A stretch of 14,011 bases of DNA. It comes from Christensenella sp. UBA1260. Its GTDB lineage: Bacteria; Bacillota; Clostridia; Christensenellales; CAG-917. Position 1 is the first letter of the stretch. Each line of letters opens with the position of its first letter. The DNA lies in NCBI GenBank assembly GCA_002308155.1, contig DBVQ01000040.1, positions 458 through 14,468 on the forward strand. Direction: 5' to 3'. The notes under the pieces were generated by a model. That model made no database searches and was not told where the DNA came from. It worked only from the letters and a program-made list of their open reading frames with translations. A program made the position numbers and the translations under genes. This document shows, piece after piece, positions 1 through 7,310 of the stretch.

Positions 1-1
1 A

Positions 2-32
2 AAAAGCACTCTTATGAGTGCTTTTCTTTTTT
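2..32. terminator. Bidirectional intrinsic terminator
   Basis: A 10-bp stem (AAAAGCACTC at 2-11, GAGTGCTTTT at 16-25) closes a TTAT loop. It is followed on the + strand by a T-rich run to about 32, and on the - strand by a T run made by the A's at 1-5. It lies 10-17 bases past the stop of the leftward gtrA-like gene and so should end that transcript. It may also end a rightward transcript from outside the window. Confidence 0.85.
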
Positions 33-41
33 ATCATTTCT

Positions 42-695
42 TTACGCTTTTTCTTCCTGCTTCTTCGGCTTTCTGAAGACAACAAACTTCTGCCAAAGAA
101 ACTCAAGCACTAAATTATAGAACATGCAAGTCCCAAGTGCTACGATAAACGCAAGCGTCTTGTGCCCGCCTGCAACGATAATCGCATTTCTTATCGTGTC
201 TATGTACCAGACTTGGAAAGGATAGAATGGAACGTAGAACAAAAACGCCAAAAACATAGCCAGCGGAACGTTGCCTGCATCCTTGAACGTAAACTTGCGG
301 TTGAGTGTAAAGTTCCAAACGATTGAAAGCGCAAGCCCCACTGTATCGGCAATAAACGTTATCTTGTTGAGCCAAACGATAAAGAGCACTTGGTCATTTT
401 CATCAATAAAGTGATTGAGTATTGCCTCACTAAGCAACGTTGAAACAACAAATTGTATTATGCCTGCGGATGCCGCGCAAAGGAAATACTTTATTGGCTG
501 CAACCTCTCTTGACGTTTTCTCCTCTTTTCTCTTTCAAGACGCTCTTCTTCTGTCAGCTCTTCGGGCGACAAAACCTCAATTGAATCGTTTTGTCCTTCG
601 AGTTCCTCTTTTGTTTTGTCAACAGGTGGAAGCGCACCGGATGTCTCGTCCGCCAAAGATTCCTTTTCTTCTGTCAAGATTTTTTCTTCTTCCAT
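42..695 (-). CDS. GtrA-like integral membrane protein with long charged N-terminus
   Basis: This 217-residue protein resembles the GtrA family, small membrane proteins implicated in moving polyprenyl-linked sugars for cell-surface polysaccharide or teichoic acid glycosylation. Family signs are a core of about four hydrophobic helices (roughly residues 68-90, 104-127, 140-160 and 175-198) and the segment SIVWNFTLNRKFTFKD after the second helix, matching the usual W-x-F-x-x-N-R-x-F-T-F pattern. Typical members have about 120-150 residues. Here an acidic and then basic extension of about 65 residues (Glu/Lys/Arg-rich, ending KRRKRQERLQ) precedes the core. The ATG at 695 is supported by GAGGGG at 701-706. 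The gene is divergent from the gerA operon, so its role in spores or surface glycans is not shown by context. Family assignment is fairly secure; the substrate is unknown. Confidence 0.85.
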   Translation of the reverse strand: MEEEKILTEEKESLADETSGALPPVDKTKEELEGQNDSIEVLSPEELTEEERLEREKRRKRQERLQPIKYFLCAASAGIIQFVVSTLLSEAILNHFIDENDQVLFIVWLNKITFIADTVGLALSIVWNFTLNRKFTFKDAGNVPLAMFLAFLFYVPFYPFQVWYIDTIRNAIIVAGGHKTLAFIVALGTCMFYNLVLEFLWQKFVVFRKPKKQEEKA

Positions 696-700
696 ATTTT

Positions 701-750
701 CCCCTCAAAACCTACTACAATCAGTTTACCACACAATAAAGAATAGTCAA
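701..750 (-). promoter_or_regulatory. Sigma-A-like promoter and RBS of the gtrA-like gene
   Basis: Read on the - strand, TTGACT (745-750) and TAAACT (723-728) are separated by 16 bases. This places transcription start about 20 bases upstream of the ATG at 695, with GAGGGG (701-706) as Shine-Dalgarno. The -35 is 5/6 to consensus and the -10 is 4/6. Confidence 0.55.
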
Positions 751-891
751 TACTTGCAAGATAGACAAAGGCGGGATTTTGTCGTTTTTCGCCGTTTGAC
801 ACAATATGTATTTTTTGTCGAAAATTGCAGAACGCAAAGTTTATTTTGTCTTTTGTGATATATAAACTTTTGATTTGGCAAAAATCATGTC

Positions 892-2316
892 GTGGACATA
901 AACACTCTTGCAGACAGAATAAAATCGACTTTTTCCTTCACGGACGACCTCGTTTGCCGTCCTTTAATGGTGGCGGACAAGGATGCTCTCATCGTCTTTT
1001 TGGATGGCGGAGTGGACAAATCTCTTTTGGACAGAGACGTGATTGAGCCGCTTCTAAGCTTGAAAACACTTGAAAAGCCTCATGAAAACCAACTGCGTCA
1101 AAGCACTTTTTATGCTGAGGATTTGAGCGTAGTGCCTATTGTCGATTTTCCAAGAAACGTTGCGGACGGCGACGTTGCACTCCTCATTGAAAACGATGAC
1201 AATGCCTATATTTATTCTCTCCGCAGTCCCGAAAAACGCACTCCGACAGAACCTCCAACCGAAAGTGTAATGAAAGGTCCAAGAGAAGGGTTTATCGAAG
1301 AACTCAAGACAAATCTGTCTCTCATCCGCAGACGGCTCAAAACCCCTGCACTCAACGTAAAGATGCTAAAAGTCGGCAGATATTCGTCAACATCAATCGC
1401 AATCCTGCACCTTGACGGCATCGCCGACAAGAAAATCGTGCAGGAAATCACGGACAAGATATGCGCAATTGACATTGACGGCGTCATTGACAGCGCCTAC
1501 GTGCTTTCCTACCTGCGCCCTCAAAAACACTCCTTCTTTTTGCAGGCGGGCTCAACCGAAAAACCTGACGTGGTGTCCGCCAAACTGCTTGAAGGCAGAG
1601 TGGCAATCATTGTTGACGGCTCCCCTATCGTCATCACACTGCCGTATATGCTGTTTGAAGACGTTCAGGACGGCTACGACTATTATTCGGAGGACTGGCG
1701 CGCGTCCATGATACGTCTCTTTCGTCTACTGGGTGCGCTTTTGACCGTCATACTGCCAGGCGCGTACGTGGCGCTTCAAACCTACCACTACGGGCTTTTG
1801 CCTCTCAAGTTTTTGACGACTCTGCTTGCCGCGACAAATGGCATACCCTTCCCACCTGCGATTGAAATGCTCATTGTTTTGGCGCTCTTTGAGATCCTCA
1901 ACCAAGCATCAATCCGTATGCCGAGGTATTTTGGCATATCGCTCTCAGTTGTCGGCGCAATCGTGCTCGGCGATACGGCGGTAAAATCAGGGCTCATCTC
2001 ATCTCCCGCCGTGCTTGTTATCGCGCTGTCCGCAATCGGCATATTCTGCGTGCCCGACCAAGTGGGCGTGATGTCCATTCTCCGACTGCTGTTTCTGCTT
2101 GTCAGCACAGTGCTCGGGTTTGTGGGGATTGCGATACTCTTCATTATGCTTGTTTCGTATCTTGCAGGGCTCGACAACTACGGCACGCCCTATCTTGCGC
2201 CATACGCACCCCGCGTCAACCCCGACCTTAAAGACGGATTTTTGAAAGTCCCGACTATAGATATGCAAAAACGCCCATATTCAATCGCAACGGACAACCA
2301 AACGAGGCAAAAATGA
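892..2316 (+). CDS. gerAA: Spore germinant receptor subunit A (GerA family)
   Basis: This 474-residue protein is the A subunit of a GerA-type nutrient germinant receptor, which sits in the spore inner membrane and triggers germination with GerAB and GerAC. Its length matches B. subtilis GerAA (about 480). Residues 1-250 form the soluble N-terminal region with hallmark segments VMKGPREGFIEEL (126-138) followed by NLSLIRRRLK (141-150), and LLEGRVAIIVDGSP (232-245). Residues 275-425 hold about four to five membrane helices, including family motifs around GIPFPPAIEM (317-326) and FEILNQASIRMP (333-344). The C-terminus PYLAPYAP...DLKDGF is typical. The start used is GTG at 892; the frame is open only back to 874 and has no ATG there. 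No Shine-Dalgarno is visible upstream. The next conserved-looking Met is residue 26, inside the conserved N-terminal segment, which supports GTG. It overlaps gerAB by 4 bases. Confidence 0.93.
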   Translation: MDINTLADRIKSTFSFTDDLVCRPLMVADKDALIVFLDGGVDKSLLDRDVIEPLLSLKTLEKPHENQLRQSTFYAEDLSVVPIVDFPRNVADGDVALLIENDDNAYIYSLRSPEKRTPTEPPTESVMKGPREGFIEELKTNLSLIRRRLKTPALNVKMLKVGRYSSTSIAILHLDGIADKKIVQEITDKICAIDIDGVIDSAYVLSYLRPQKHSFFLQAGSTEKPDVVSAKLLEGRVAIIVDGSPIVITLPYMLFEDVQDGYDYYSEDWRASMIRLFRLLGALLTVILPGAYVALQTYHYGLLPLKFLTTLLAATNGIPFPPAIEMLIVLALFEILNQASIRMPRYFGISLSVVGAIVLGDTAVKSGLISSPAVLVIALSAIGIFCVPDQVGVMSILRLLFLLVSTVLGFVGIAILFIMLVSYLAGLDNYGTPYLAPYAPRVNPDLKDGFLKVPTIDMQKRPYSIATDNQTRQK

Positions 2317-3521
2317 ACACAACAAAACGACACGGCATATACAAAACCCTGACGGGCGACACAATATATAACAGTCAAGTGGCGACGCTTGTGTTTTTGA
2401 CGGGCATCGCGTTCAAACTGTCCGCCACCCCGGGGATTTTGAGCGAGGATCTTGGCTCGTCCGCATTTTGGGCGTTCTTGTGTTATTCGCTCATAGACGT
2501 TTTTATCTCCGTCCTCGTGTTTTTGTTTGTACTGAGAAACGGCGATGCGCTCCTGACGGCGACAAACAATGTGGCATATAGGCTCATATCTCTTGGGGTC
2601 ATGTGCTTTTTGACGCTCAAAGGCATATTCTTGTTTTCGTACGCCTCGTCCTACTTAACGCACGAGCTGTTTCAAGGGCTTGAACCCTCTTTGATATATC
2701 TATTGTTCCTGCTCCCCGTCGTATATCTCGGCGCAAAGGGCATAAGTTCGCTCTCGCGCACGGCGGAAATAATGTTCCCAGTCATATTCCTTATGATTGC
2801 CGCCAATCTCGTGTTTTTGCAGACGAAAATGGATTTCGCGCGGGTCTTGCCCGTCTTTTCAAAAGAGCCGACCGAACTTGCAAAGCTGTTTCCGCGCTAC
2901 GGCGTGTGGCTTGGCGACACACTGCCCTTCCTCTTCGTTCGCATAAAAAACAAAAAGTTGCCCTATATCACGATTGGGCTCACGGGCACTTGGCTCTTTG
3001 TCAACCTCGTATTGCTACTCGGCGTGGCAATATACGGCGACGCACTAAAAACGGTCACTGATTTGCTCATCCGCATTGCGGGCTTCAACCAGCTCTCCAA
3101 AGATATCGGGCGCACGGAGTGGACAAATCTGCTCTCCGTCCTCATCGCGTCAATAATCTCGCTCGCCTTCGCCTATTTTGGAGCACTCTCCGCGTGCAAG
3201 CGCACTTTCAAAACGGCTGCGCCAATAAAAATCGGATATCCGCTTGCAATACTGCTTGCCGTGTTGCTCATACCATCCGCGCAAACTGTCACGGATTTTT
3301 CTATAGGCGATTTCGGCTACGTCATGTTTTTACTTGCAATCCTACTTCCAATCCTTGCCGCTTTTGCCTACTGTCTGCAAACGGCAAAACTTCAACACGT
3401 TTCAAAACTGCTTGACGACGAATACACAGTTGACAAACAAAAACCACAAATCAAAGACAGCGACAAGCTCGGCATACTTGACGGCTTCAAGCAAGAACAA
3501 TCTTCACAAACAAGCGTATAA
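2313..3521 (+). CDS. gerAB: Spore germinant receptor subunit B, permease-like
   Basis: This 402-residue, very hydrophobic protein with about ten predicted membrane helices is the GerAB-type spore permease of the amino acid-polyamine-organocation superfamily, thought to bind the nutrient germinant. Family-like segments are GAKGISSLSRTAEIMFPVIF (150-170 region) and the helix after IGRTEWTNLLSVL. Usual members have about 365 residues; the extra length is a hydrophilic C-terminal tail of some 40 residues rich in Lys, Asp and Gln after the last helix. The ATG overlaps the gerAA stop in an ATGA arrangement and has GAGG at 2304-2307, so translation is coupled. Sequence is fairly divergent, and the germinant cannot be predicted. 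Order A-B-C is the standard receptor operon. Confidence 0.9.
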   Translation: MNTTKRHGIYKTLTGDTIYNSQVATLVFLTGIAFKLSATPGILSEDLGSSAFWAFLCYSLIDVFISVLVFLFVLRNGDALLTATNNVAYRLISLGVMCFLTLKGIFLFSYASSYLTHELFQGLEPSLIYLLFLLPVVYLGAKGISSLSRTAEIMFPVIFLMIAANLVFLQTKMDFARVLPVFSKEPTELAKLFPRYGVWLGDTLPFLFVRIKNKKLPYITIGLTGTWLFVNLVLLLGVAIYGDALKTVTDLLIRIAGFNQLSKDIGRTEWTNLLSVLIASIISLAFAYFGALSACKRTFKTAAPIKIGYPLAILLAVLLIPSAQTVTDFSIGDFGYVMFLLAILLPILAAFAYCLQTAKLQHVSKLLDDEYTVDKQKPQIKDSDKLGILDGFKQEQSSQTSV

Positions 3522-3525
3522 ATCT

Positions 3526-4689
3526 ATGACAACAAAGAAACTGCACATCTCAAAAAACCTCGCCTATTCAAAATGGCTTGCCATTCTGCTTATCGCAGTT
3601 GTGCTTGTCATATACGGCAGAACCGTCAAGAGCCCGTCTCTCACAAAGACGCAAATTGTGCTTGGCGCAGGCATTGATTATCTTGAAGAAGAACAGGTGT
3701 TTGAAGTGACAACTCAGTCCGCAATCGTCGCCTCAACCTATGGCACGGGAGATGCTCAAACCACCTACAATGTATACTCGTCAACAGGCAAGACGGTTGC
3801 CGAAGCATTGGACGGTATTTCACGAAAAATAGGGTTAAACATATCACTTGCGCATTGTAATGTGCTGTTTTTGTCAAATAGTGCACTTGCACTTGACCAC
3901 TTGCAACTCTTTTATCCGCTCACGGGAATGTACTCTTTGCCCGAGCAATCCGTCATTGTTGCAAGCGCAATTCCGCCAAAAGATTTGCTTGCAAAAAGGA
4001 TTGGCACAACAGTATCATCCGCACTGTTTTTGCAAAACACTTTGTCCAGTCAAGAGGGCGACGACGGCATGATAAGAACAACCGTCAAGGACTTTCTTGC
4101 ATGTTCAATGTCTCGCAGTCATGCAAACGCATTGCCCTATGTTGAAGTCAAAGAACTTGAAGTCCAACCTCAAAACAGCGACGGCGAAATCAAAGACAAT
4201 TTTGAGTTGATTTTAAATAGAGCGCTCGTTGTGGACAAAGACAAGACTTATATCATTGACGAAAAGCGAAGCGAAATCCTCTCCATATATCTGAGCTCAG
4301 ACGCCACGGGCACACTCAACTACACATCGCAATCAGGTGAGAGCATGGAGTTTAAGGTGCTCAGTGAAAACGTCTCTTTGAACGCGAAAGGCAGGACGGT
4401 TTATGCCAAAATCAATATAAACGTTGACCTTTTGGACGTGCAATTTGTAAACACCGATAGAGTGCTGACGGGCGCGGACGAAATTGTCATGTCCTTTGCA
4501 AAGGCGCTTGAAAAAGAACTTGAAGCTCGGCTACTGTCTCTCTTTGAAACCTCAAAACAAGTGGGGATTGATTTTCTTGGCTTGCAGGACAAGGCGTATA
4601 GGAGCGTGGGCAGGACACTTGAAGAAAACTGCCTTGACACGCTGACTTTTGTCCCTACAGTAAAAATCACTGTCAGCGAATCCGCTTGA
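3526..4689 (+). CDS. gerAC: Spore germinant receptor subunit C (Ger(x)C family), no lipobox
   Basis: This 387-residue protein is the C subunit of the receptor. The frame is open upstream to 3334, but that would overlap gerAB by almost 190 bases in another frame, and the extra residues look like shadow translation; the ATG at 3526, five bases after the gerAB stop, gives the expected length. Conserved GerAC features are GAGIDYLEEEQVFEVTTQ (47-64), YSSTGKTVAEALDGISRKI (84-102), the AH-x-NVLFLS region (109-117), and a C-terminal domain ending with DFLGLQDKAYRS (349-360) and a terminal beta strand. Known GerAC proteins are lipoproteins with a short signal and an LxGC-type lipobox then WDRRE. Here residues 17-30 are a hydrophobic helix followed by YGRTVKSPSL with no Cys, so lipidation is not possible at the usual place. 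No clear Shine-Dalgarno; translational coupling is likely. Confidence 0.88.
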   Translation: MTTKKLHISKNLAYSKWLAILLIAVVLVIYGRTVKSPSLTKTQIVLGAGIDYLEEEQVFEVTTQSAIVASTYGTGDAQTTYNVYSSTGKTVAEALDGISRKIGLNISLAHCNVLFLSNSALALDHLQLFYPLTGMYSLPEQSVIVASAIPPKDLLAKRIGTTVSSALFLQNTLSSQEGDDGMIRTTVKDFLACSMSRSHANALPYVEVKELEVQPQNSDGEIKDNFELILNRALVVDKDKTYIIDEKRSEILSIYLSSDATGTLNYTSQSGESMEFKVLSENVSLNAKGRTVYAKININVDLLDVQFVNTDRVLTGADEIVMSFAKALEKELEARLLSLFETSKQVGIDFLGLQDKAYRSVGRTLEENCLDTLTFVPTVKITVSESA

Positions 4690-4728
4690 GCCTGTTGCAC
4701 GCCTTCAAATCCTTGCGAATATACTGCT

Positions 4729-4890
4729 ATGAAGGTTGATATGGACTTTGCACTCCCAGACGATGAAACTATAAAACTCATGAACGAAGCCTATGCGCGT
4801 TCAGGCATCAAAAATGCGAGCATTTTTGCGTGTGATACATCGCTTGCATGCGGAGCGTGTATGCCCCCGCGCACGTCTTTTAGTCAAACA
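4729..4890 (+). other. Possible small ORF or gene remnant after gerAC
   Basis: The frame of gerAC stays open after its TGA, and from the ATG at 4729 reads about 50 protein-like residues (MKVDMDFALPDDETIKLMNE...) with codon choice like the neighbours. It then runs on through Cys-rich and low-quality sequence into the promoter and start of the next gene, with its stop at 5028. There is no Shine-Dalgarno and no family is recognised. It may be a decayed gene end, a short real peptide of which only the first part matters, or chance. The coordinates given cover only the protein-like part. Confidence 0.2.
4809..4828 (+). terminator. Weak hairpin, possible end of the gerA operon transcript
   Basis: CAAAAATGC (4809-4817) and GCATTTTTG (4820-4828) form a perfect 9-bp inverted repeat around GA. 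The stem has an A/T-rich base like intrinsic terminators but few G-C pairs, and no T run beyond the stem. It is the only hairpin of note between gerAC and the next promoter. Confidence 0.35.
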
Positions 4891-4903
4891 GTTGTTTTAT
4901 GTC

Positions 4904-4932
4904 TTTACATCATGATTTTTTTGCGCTATAAT
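4904..4932 (+). promoter_or_regulatory. Strong sigma-A-like promoter abutting the hydrolase start codon
   Basis: TTTACA (4904-4909), a 17-base spacer and a perfect TATAAT (4927-4932) make the best promoter in the window. The ATG of the hydrolase lies at 4940, only 7 bases after the -10, so predicted transcription start falls at about 4939-4940. The mRNA would be leaderless, or would have a leader of 15 bases if the ATG at 4955 is used. Confidence 0.75.
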
Positions 4933-4939
4933 ACTAAAT

Positions 4940-6610
4940 ATGGAACTCAAGTTTATGACTCCCACCGAAGTGTGGGAAGGATTCAACCCAACACAAGACC
5001 CTTTGGAATCGTCAATAATCTCAAGTGAGACTGACGAAAACTTTGTTTGCGCAAAACAATTTTTCACGGCAAAGACAACGGCGAGCGGCAAACTCCGCGC
5101 CTATATTGAGGTCTATTATGACAAACGCTGGGCGGATGACCGCGCCGCGATACTCATTTTGCCACCTCTTGCGCAGATAAATTACAAAGAGTTCGTCCGT
5201 CAAATCGTCAAAGAGGGCTATGTTGCCTGCGTGCTTGACTATGCAGGAGCCTTCCCTGATGACAATCTTCACACAACTTTCCCGCAAGAATACGCATACG
5301 CCAGCTTCCCTGAAGCTGAAAAGCATTTGCTCAGCATTGAGAGCGATGCTCGCCACACGCCGTGGTATATTTGGTCGGCAATTACTCGCCGCGCAATAAC
5401 GCTGCTTGTTGAGCACAAACTTGTTGACACAGAGCATATTGGCATTTTGGGCGTGAGCTCAGGCGCGCAAGTCGCATGGCAAGTTGCGGGCACAGACCCA
5501 CGAGTACGCGCACTCGTTGCAATCAACGGCGGAGGCTATTTGTGGGCGAGCGGAAAACCGCGCTTCACTTCAACAAACATCCCTGAAGACGATGAGGAGC
5601 GTGCGTTCTCCACGGGCGTCGGTGCGGAAACGTATTCACGTTTTGTCACCTGCCCAACACTGTTTATTGCCCTTGCGGAATCCACATCAAACGATATTGA
5701 CCGCGTCGGCGACGTGATAAGCGGCGTCAAATCGCATTCAAAACAACTGATTATCTCAAACAGCGACGACCAAATCAGCACAAAAGAACTTGGGGCTATG
5801 CTCGGCTGGTTGAGAGCCAACTTCGCGCTCAGCGGCAAAGAGTCTATCATTCCAACGATAGCCTTTGAGGCAAGCGATGGCGAGCTCTATGTCAAAATCA
5901 ACTCGGTAAAGGCGGTTTCAAAGCGCAGCCTCTTCGTCTGCTATGGTGAGCCGCACCCGTACAACAGATATTGGAAACAAATTGCAGACCTGCAAAAGGT
6001 CGGCACTCACGAATATTCGGCGCACATCCCTGTCATCAACGATAAAGAACTTATCGTTGCCTATGCGACTTTTGAGTTTGGCGATGGCAATATCGTCTCA
6101 ACTCCTGTCATAGGCACTGTGCCTGAGACGCTTGACGTCAAGCCGGACGACAACCCTGCCGACGTCTATTCCTCACGCATCATATACGACGGAAGCATGG
6201 GACTTGGCAACTTTATGCCAAAGACAAGAAGCATCGTGATTGACTCAAGCATCCTTCATCAACAAGAAGGGCCGTTTGAAATAAAAGGCATAACAACAAA
6301 CGAGGGTGACATTGCGCTCTATCGCAGCGCACACGAGATTGAAGCACTCTCCCGCACAACCGCATTGCACTTTGACGCATATTCACCAACGGAGCGCGAC
6401 CTTGACGTCGTCATGACGACCTACCCGGGCTTCAAAAGATATATTGCCACCGCACATTTGAAAGGCGGCGAGTTTTGGCAAAAGATTCTTCTTGAAAGTT
6501 CAGACTTCAAGAGCGACGAAGGCAAGACCCTCGGCAAGTTTTCAGACACAAAGTGTCTGTATATAAAAGACGCAAACGGAGTTGTCTTCAACAACTTCCT
6601 TTGGGTGTGA
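4940..6610 (+). CDS. Alpha/beta-hydrolase, esterase-like, with C-terminal extra domain
   Basis: This 556-residue protein has an N-terminal alpha/beta-hydrolase fold (about 40-295), recognised by AAILILPPLAQINYKEFVRQ (beta strand and oxyanion loop region), VACVLDYAGAF (95-105) and the nucleophile elbow GVSSG (171-175, probable nucleophile Ser173) followed by a helix and DPRVRALVAINGGG. This arrangement is closest in style to acetyl-xylan-esterase or dienelactone-hydrolase type enzymes. Acid candidates are Asp252/Asp254. The expected histidine after the last core strand is not evident: the segment reads IISNSDDQIS, with His266 placed too early, so activity is uncertain. Residues about 300-556 form a second, probably beta-rich domain of unknown role. 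No signal peptide, so it is probably cytoplasmic. The start at 4940 lacks a Shine-Dalgarno; Met6 (4955) is an alternative with a poor GGAA 9 bases upstream. It has its own promoter and is not part of the ger operon. Confidence 0.75.
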   Translation: MELKFMTPTEVWEGFNPTQDPLESSIISSETDENFVCAKQFFTAKTTASGKLRAYIEVYYDKRWADDRAAILILPPLAQINYKEFVRQIVKEGYVACVLDYAGAFPDDNLHTTFPQEYAYASFPEAEKHLLSIESDARHTPWYIWSAITRRAITLLVEHKLVDTEHIGILGVSSGAQVAWQVAGTDPRVRALVAINGGGYLWASGKPRFTSTNIPEDDEERAFSTGVGAETYSRFVTCPTLFIALAESTSNDIDRVGDVISGVKSHSKQLIISNSDDQISTKELGAMLGWLRANFALSGKESIIPTIAFEASDGELYVKINSVKAVSKRSLFVCYGEPHPYNRYWKQIADLQKVGTHEYSAHIPVINDKELIVAYATFEFGDGNIVSTPVIGTVPETLDVKPDDNPADVYSSRIIYDGSMGLGNFMPKTRSIVIDSSILHQQEGPFEIKGITTNEGDIALYRSAHEIEALSRTTALHFDAYSPTERDLDVVMTTYPGFKRYIATAHLKGGEFWQKILLESSDFKSDEGKTLGKFSDTKCLYIKDANGVVFNNFLWV

Positions 6611-6623
6611 TTTTTGATTTTCA

Positions 6624-6654
6624 AAATATTTTTGCAAAAGACACGACATATACT
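6624..6654 (+). promoter_or_regulatory. Candidate promoter of the signal peptidase gene, sporulation-sigma-like
   Basis: CATATACT at 6647-6654 lies 6 bases before the ATG at 6661, and AAATATT (6624-6630) precedes it by 16 bases. This resembles the B. subtilis SigE consensus (-35 KMATATT, -10 CATACANT) better than sigma-A, where TATACT (6649-6654) would have no decent -35. The usual SigE spacer is 14-15, so the fit is imperfect. As with the hydrolase, predicted transcription start coincides with the start codon and there is no Shine-Dalgarno. Confidence 0.35.
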
Positions 6655-6660
6655 TAGCGT

Positions 6661-7275
6661 ATGGCAGAAGAACTTCAAGAATTGAACGACAGTTTGGACG
6701 AACAGGGGCTTGAGCCTCAAAGTTCACGCAAACGGCAGATAATCACTGCCGTGATTTGCGTGCTCGTCGTCGCAATAATTGCCGTTGCGCTTGCGCTGAT
6801 TATAAAAACATACGTCATTGCCACCTACACCGTTGACGGTATATCCATGTATCCAACTTTAGACGGCGGAGCGGGCGCGGAGAACGATGCCGATGCCACA
6901 AATGGCGAAACGCTCTATCTCAACCGACTCGCCAAAGTCAAACGCGGCGACATTGTCGTGTTTATTCCTGGCTGGAACGGCAGCGACAAAGCGCTTGTCA
7001 AGCGCGTAATCGCCGTAGGCGGAGACCACTTGCAGATTGTTGACGGCAAGGTGTATATCAACGGCGAACTCCTTGACGAGCCGTATATCAACGGGGCAAT
7101 GAACAACAACTATGACGGACTTGACGTCGTGATTGAGGACGGCAATATGTTTTGCATGGGCGACAACCGCAACCACTCCAGCGATTGCCGTGCGTATGGG
7201 CAAGTCCCCGTGTCCTGCCTTGTCGGCAAATGTTTTCTCATCAAAGGCATGGACGATAAACTTCGCAAACCGTGA
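6661..7275 (+). CDS. lepB: Signal peptidase I
   Basis: This 204-residue membrane-bound type I signal peptidase removes signal peptides from exported proteins on the outer face of the membrane. A charged N-terminus of about 25 residues precedes one membrane helix (27-48), the usual Gram-positive layout. Catalytic boxes are all present: SMYPTL (62-67) with nucleophile Ser62, RGDIVVF (95-101), KRVIAVGGD (114-122) with general base Lys114, and GDNRNHSSDCRAYG (167-180), where the family usually has SxDSR and here has SSDCR. Length is normal. The gene starts 50 bases after the hydrolase and ends 35 bases before the metallo-beta-lactamase-fold gene, so it may be transcribed with the latter. The ATG has no Shine-Dalgarno and sits directly behind a -10-like sequence. 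Confidence 0.95.
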   Translation: MAEELQELNDSLDEQGLEPQSSRKRQIITAVICVLVVAIIAVALALIIKTYVIATYTVDGISMYPTLDGGAGAENDADATNGETLYLNRLAKVKRGDIVVFIPGWNGSDKALVKRVIAVGGDHLQIVDGKVYINGELLDEPYINGAMNNNYDGLDVVIEDGNMFCMGDNRNHSSDCRAYGQVPVSCLVGKCFLIKGMDDKLRKP

Positions 7276-7310
7276 GTTTGTTCACAAAATATAAATCTTG
7301 AGGTCGCTTT

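Noticed and set aside
796..824. TTGACA upstream of gerAA as a sigma-A -35
   Set aside because: No acceptable -10 lies 15-19 bases downstream (CGAAAA at 17), and a good SigG-type promoter was not found either.
777..850. TTTTGTC repeated three times before gerAA (777, 813, 844)
   Set aside because: Short and T-rich, uneven spacing (36 and 31 bases); easily chance in this sequence.
1788..2177. Long antisense reading frames opposite gerAA
   Set aside because: They mirror the strong codon bias of gerAA, lack start signals and have no recognisable protein features.
3334..3525. Upstream extension of the gerAC frame as part of the protein
   Set aside because: It would overlap gerAB out of frame, has no Shine-Dalgarno, and its residues (Asn/Thr/Gln-rich) do not resemble GerAC.
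6612..6626. TTTTGA/TCAAAA hairpin as terminator of the hydrolase gene
   Set aside because: Six nearly all A-T pairs with a 3-base loop are too weak, so read-through into the signal peptidase gene remains possible.
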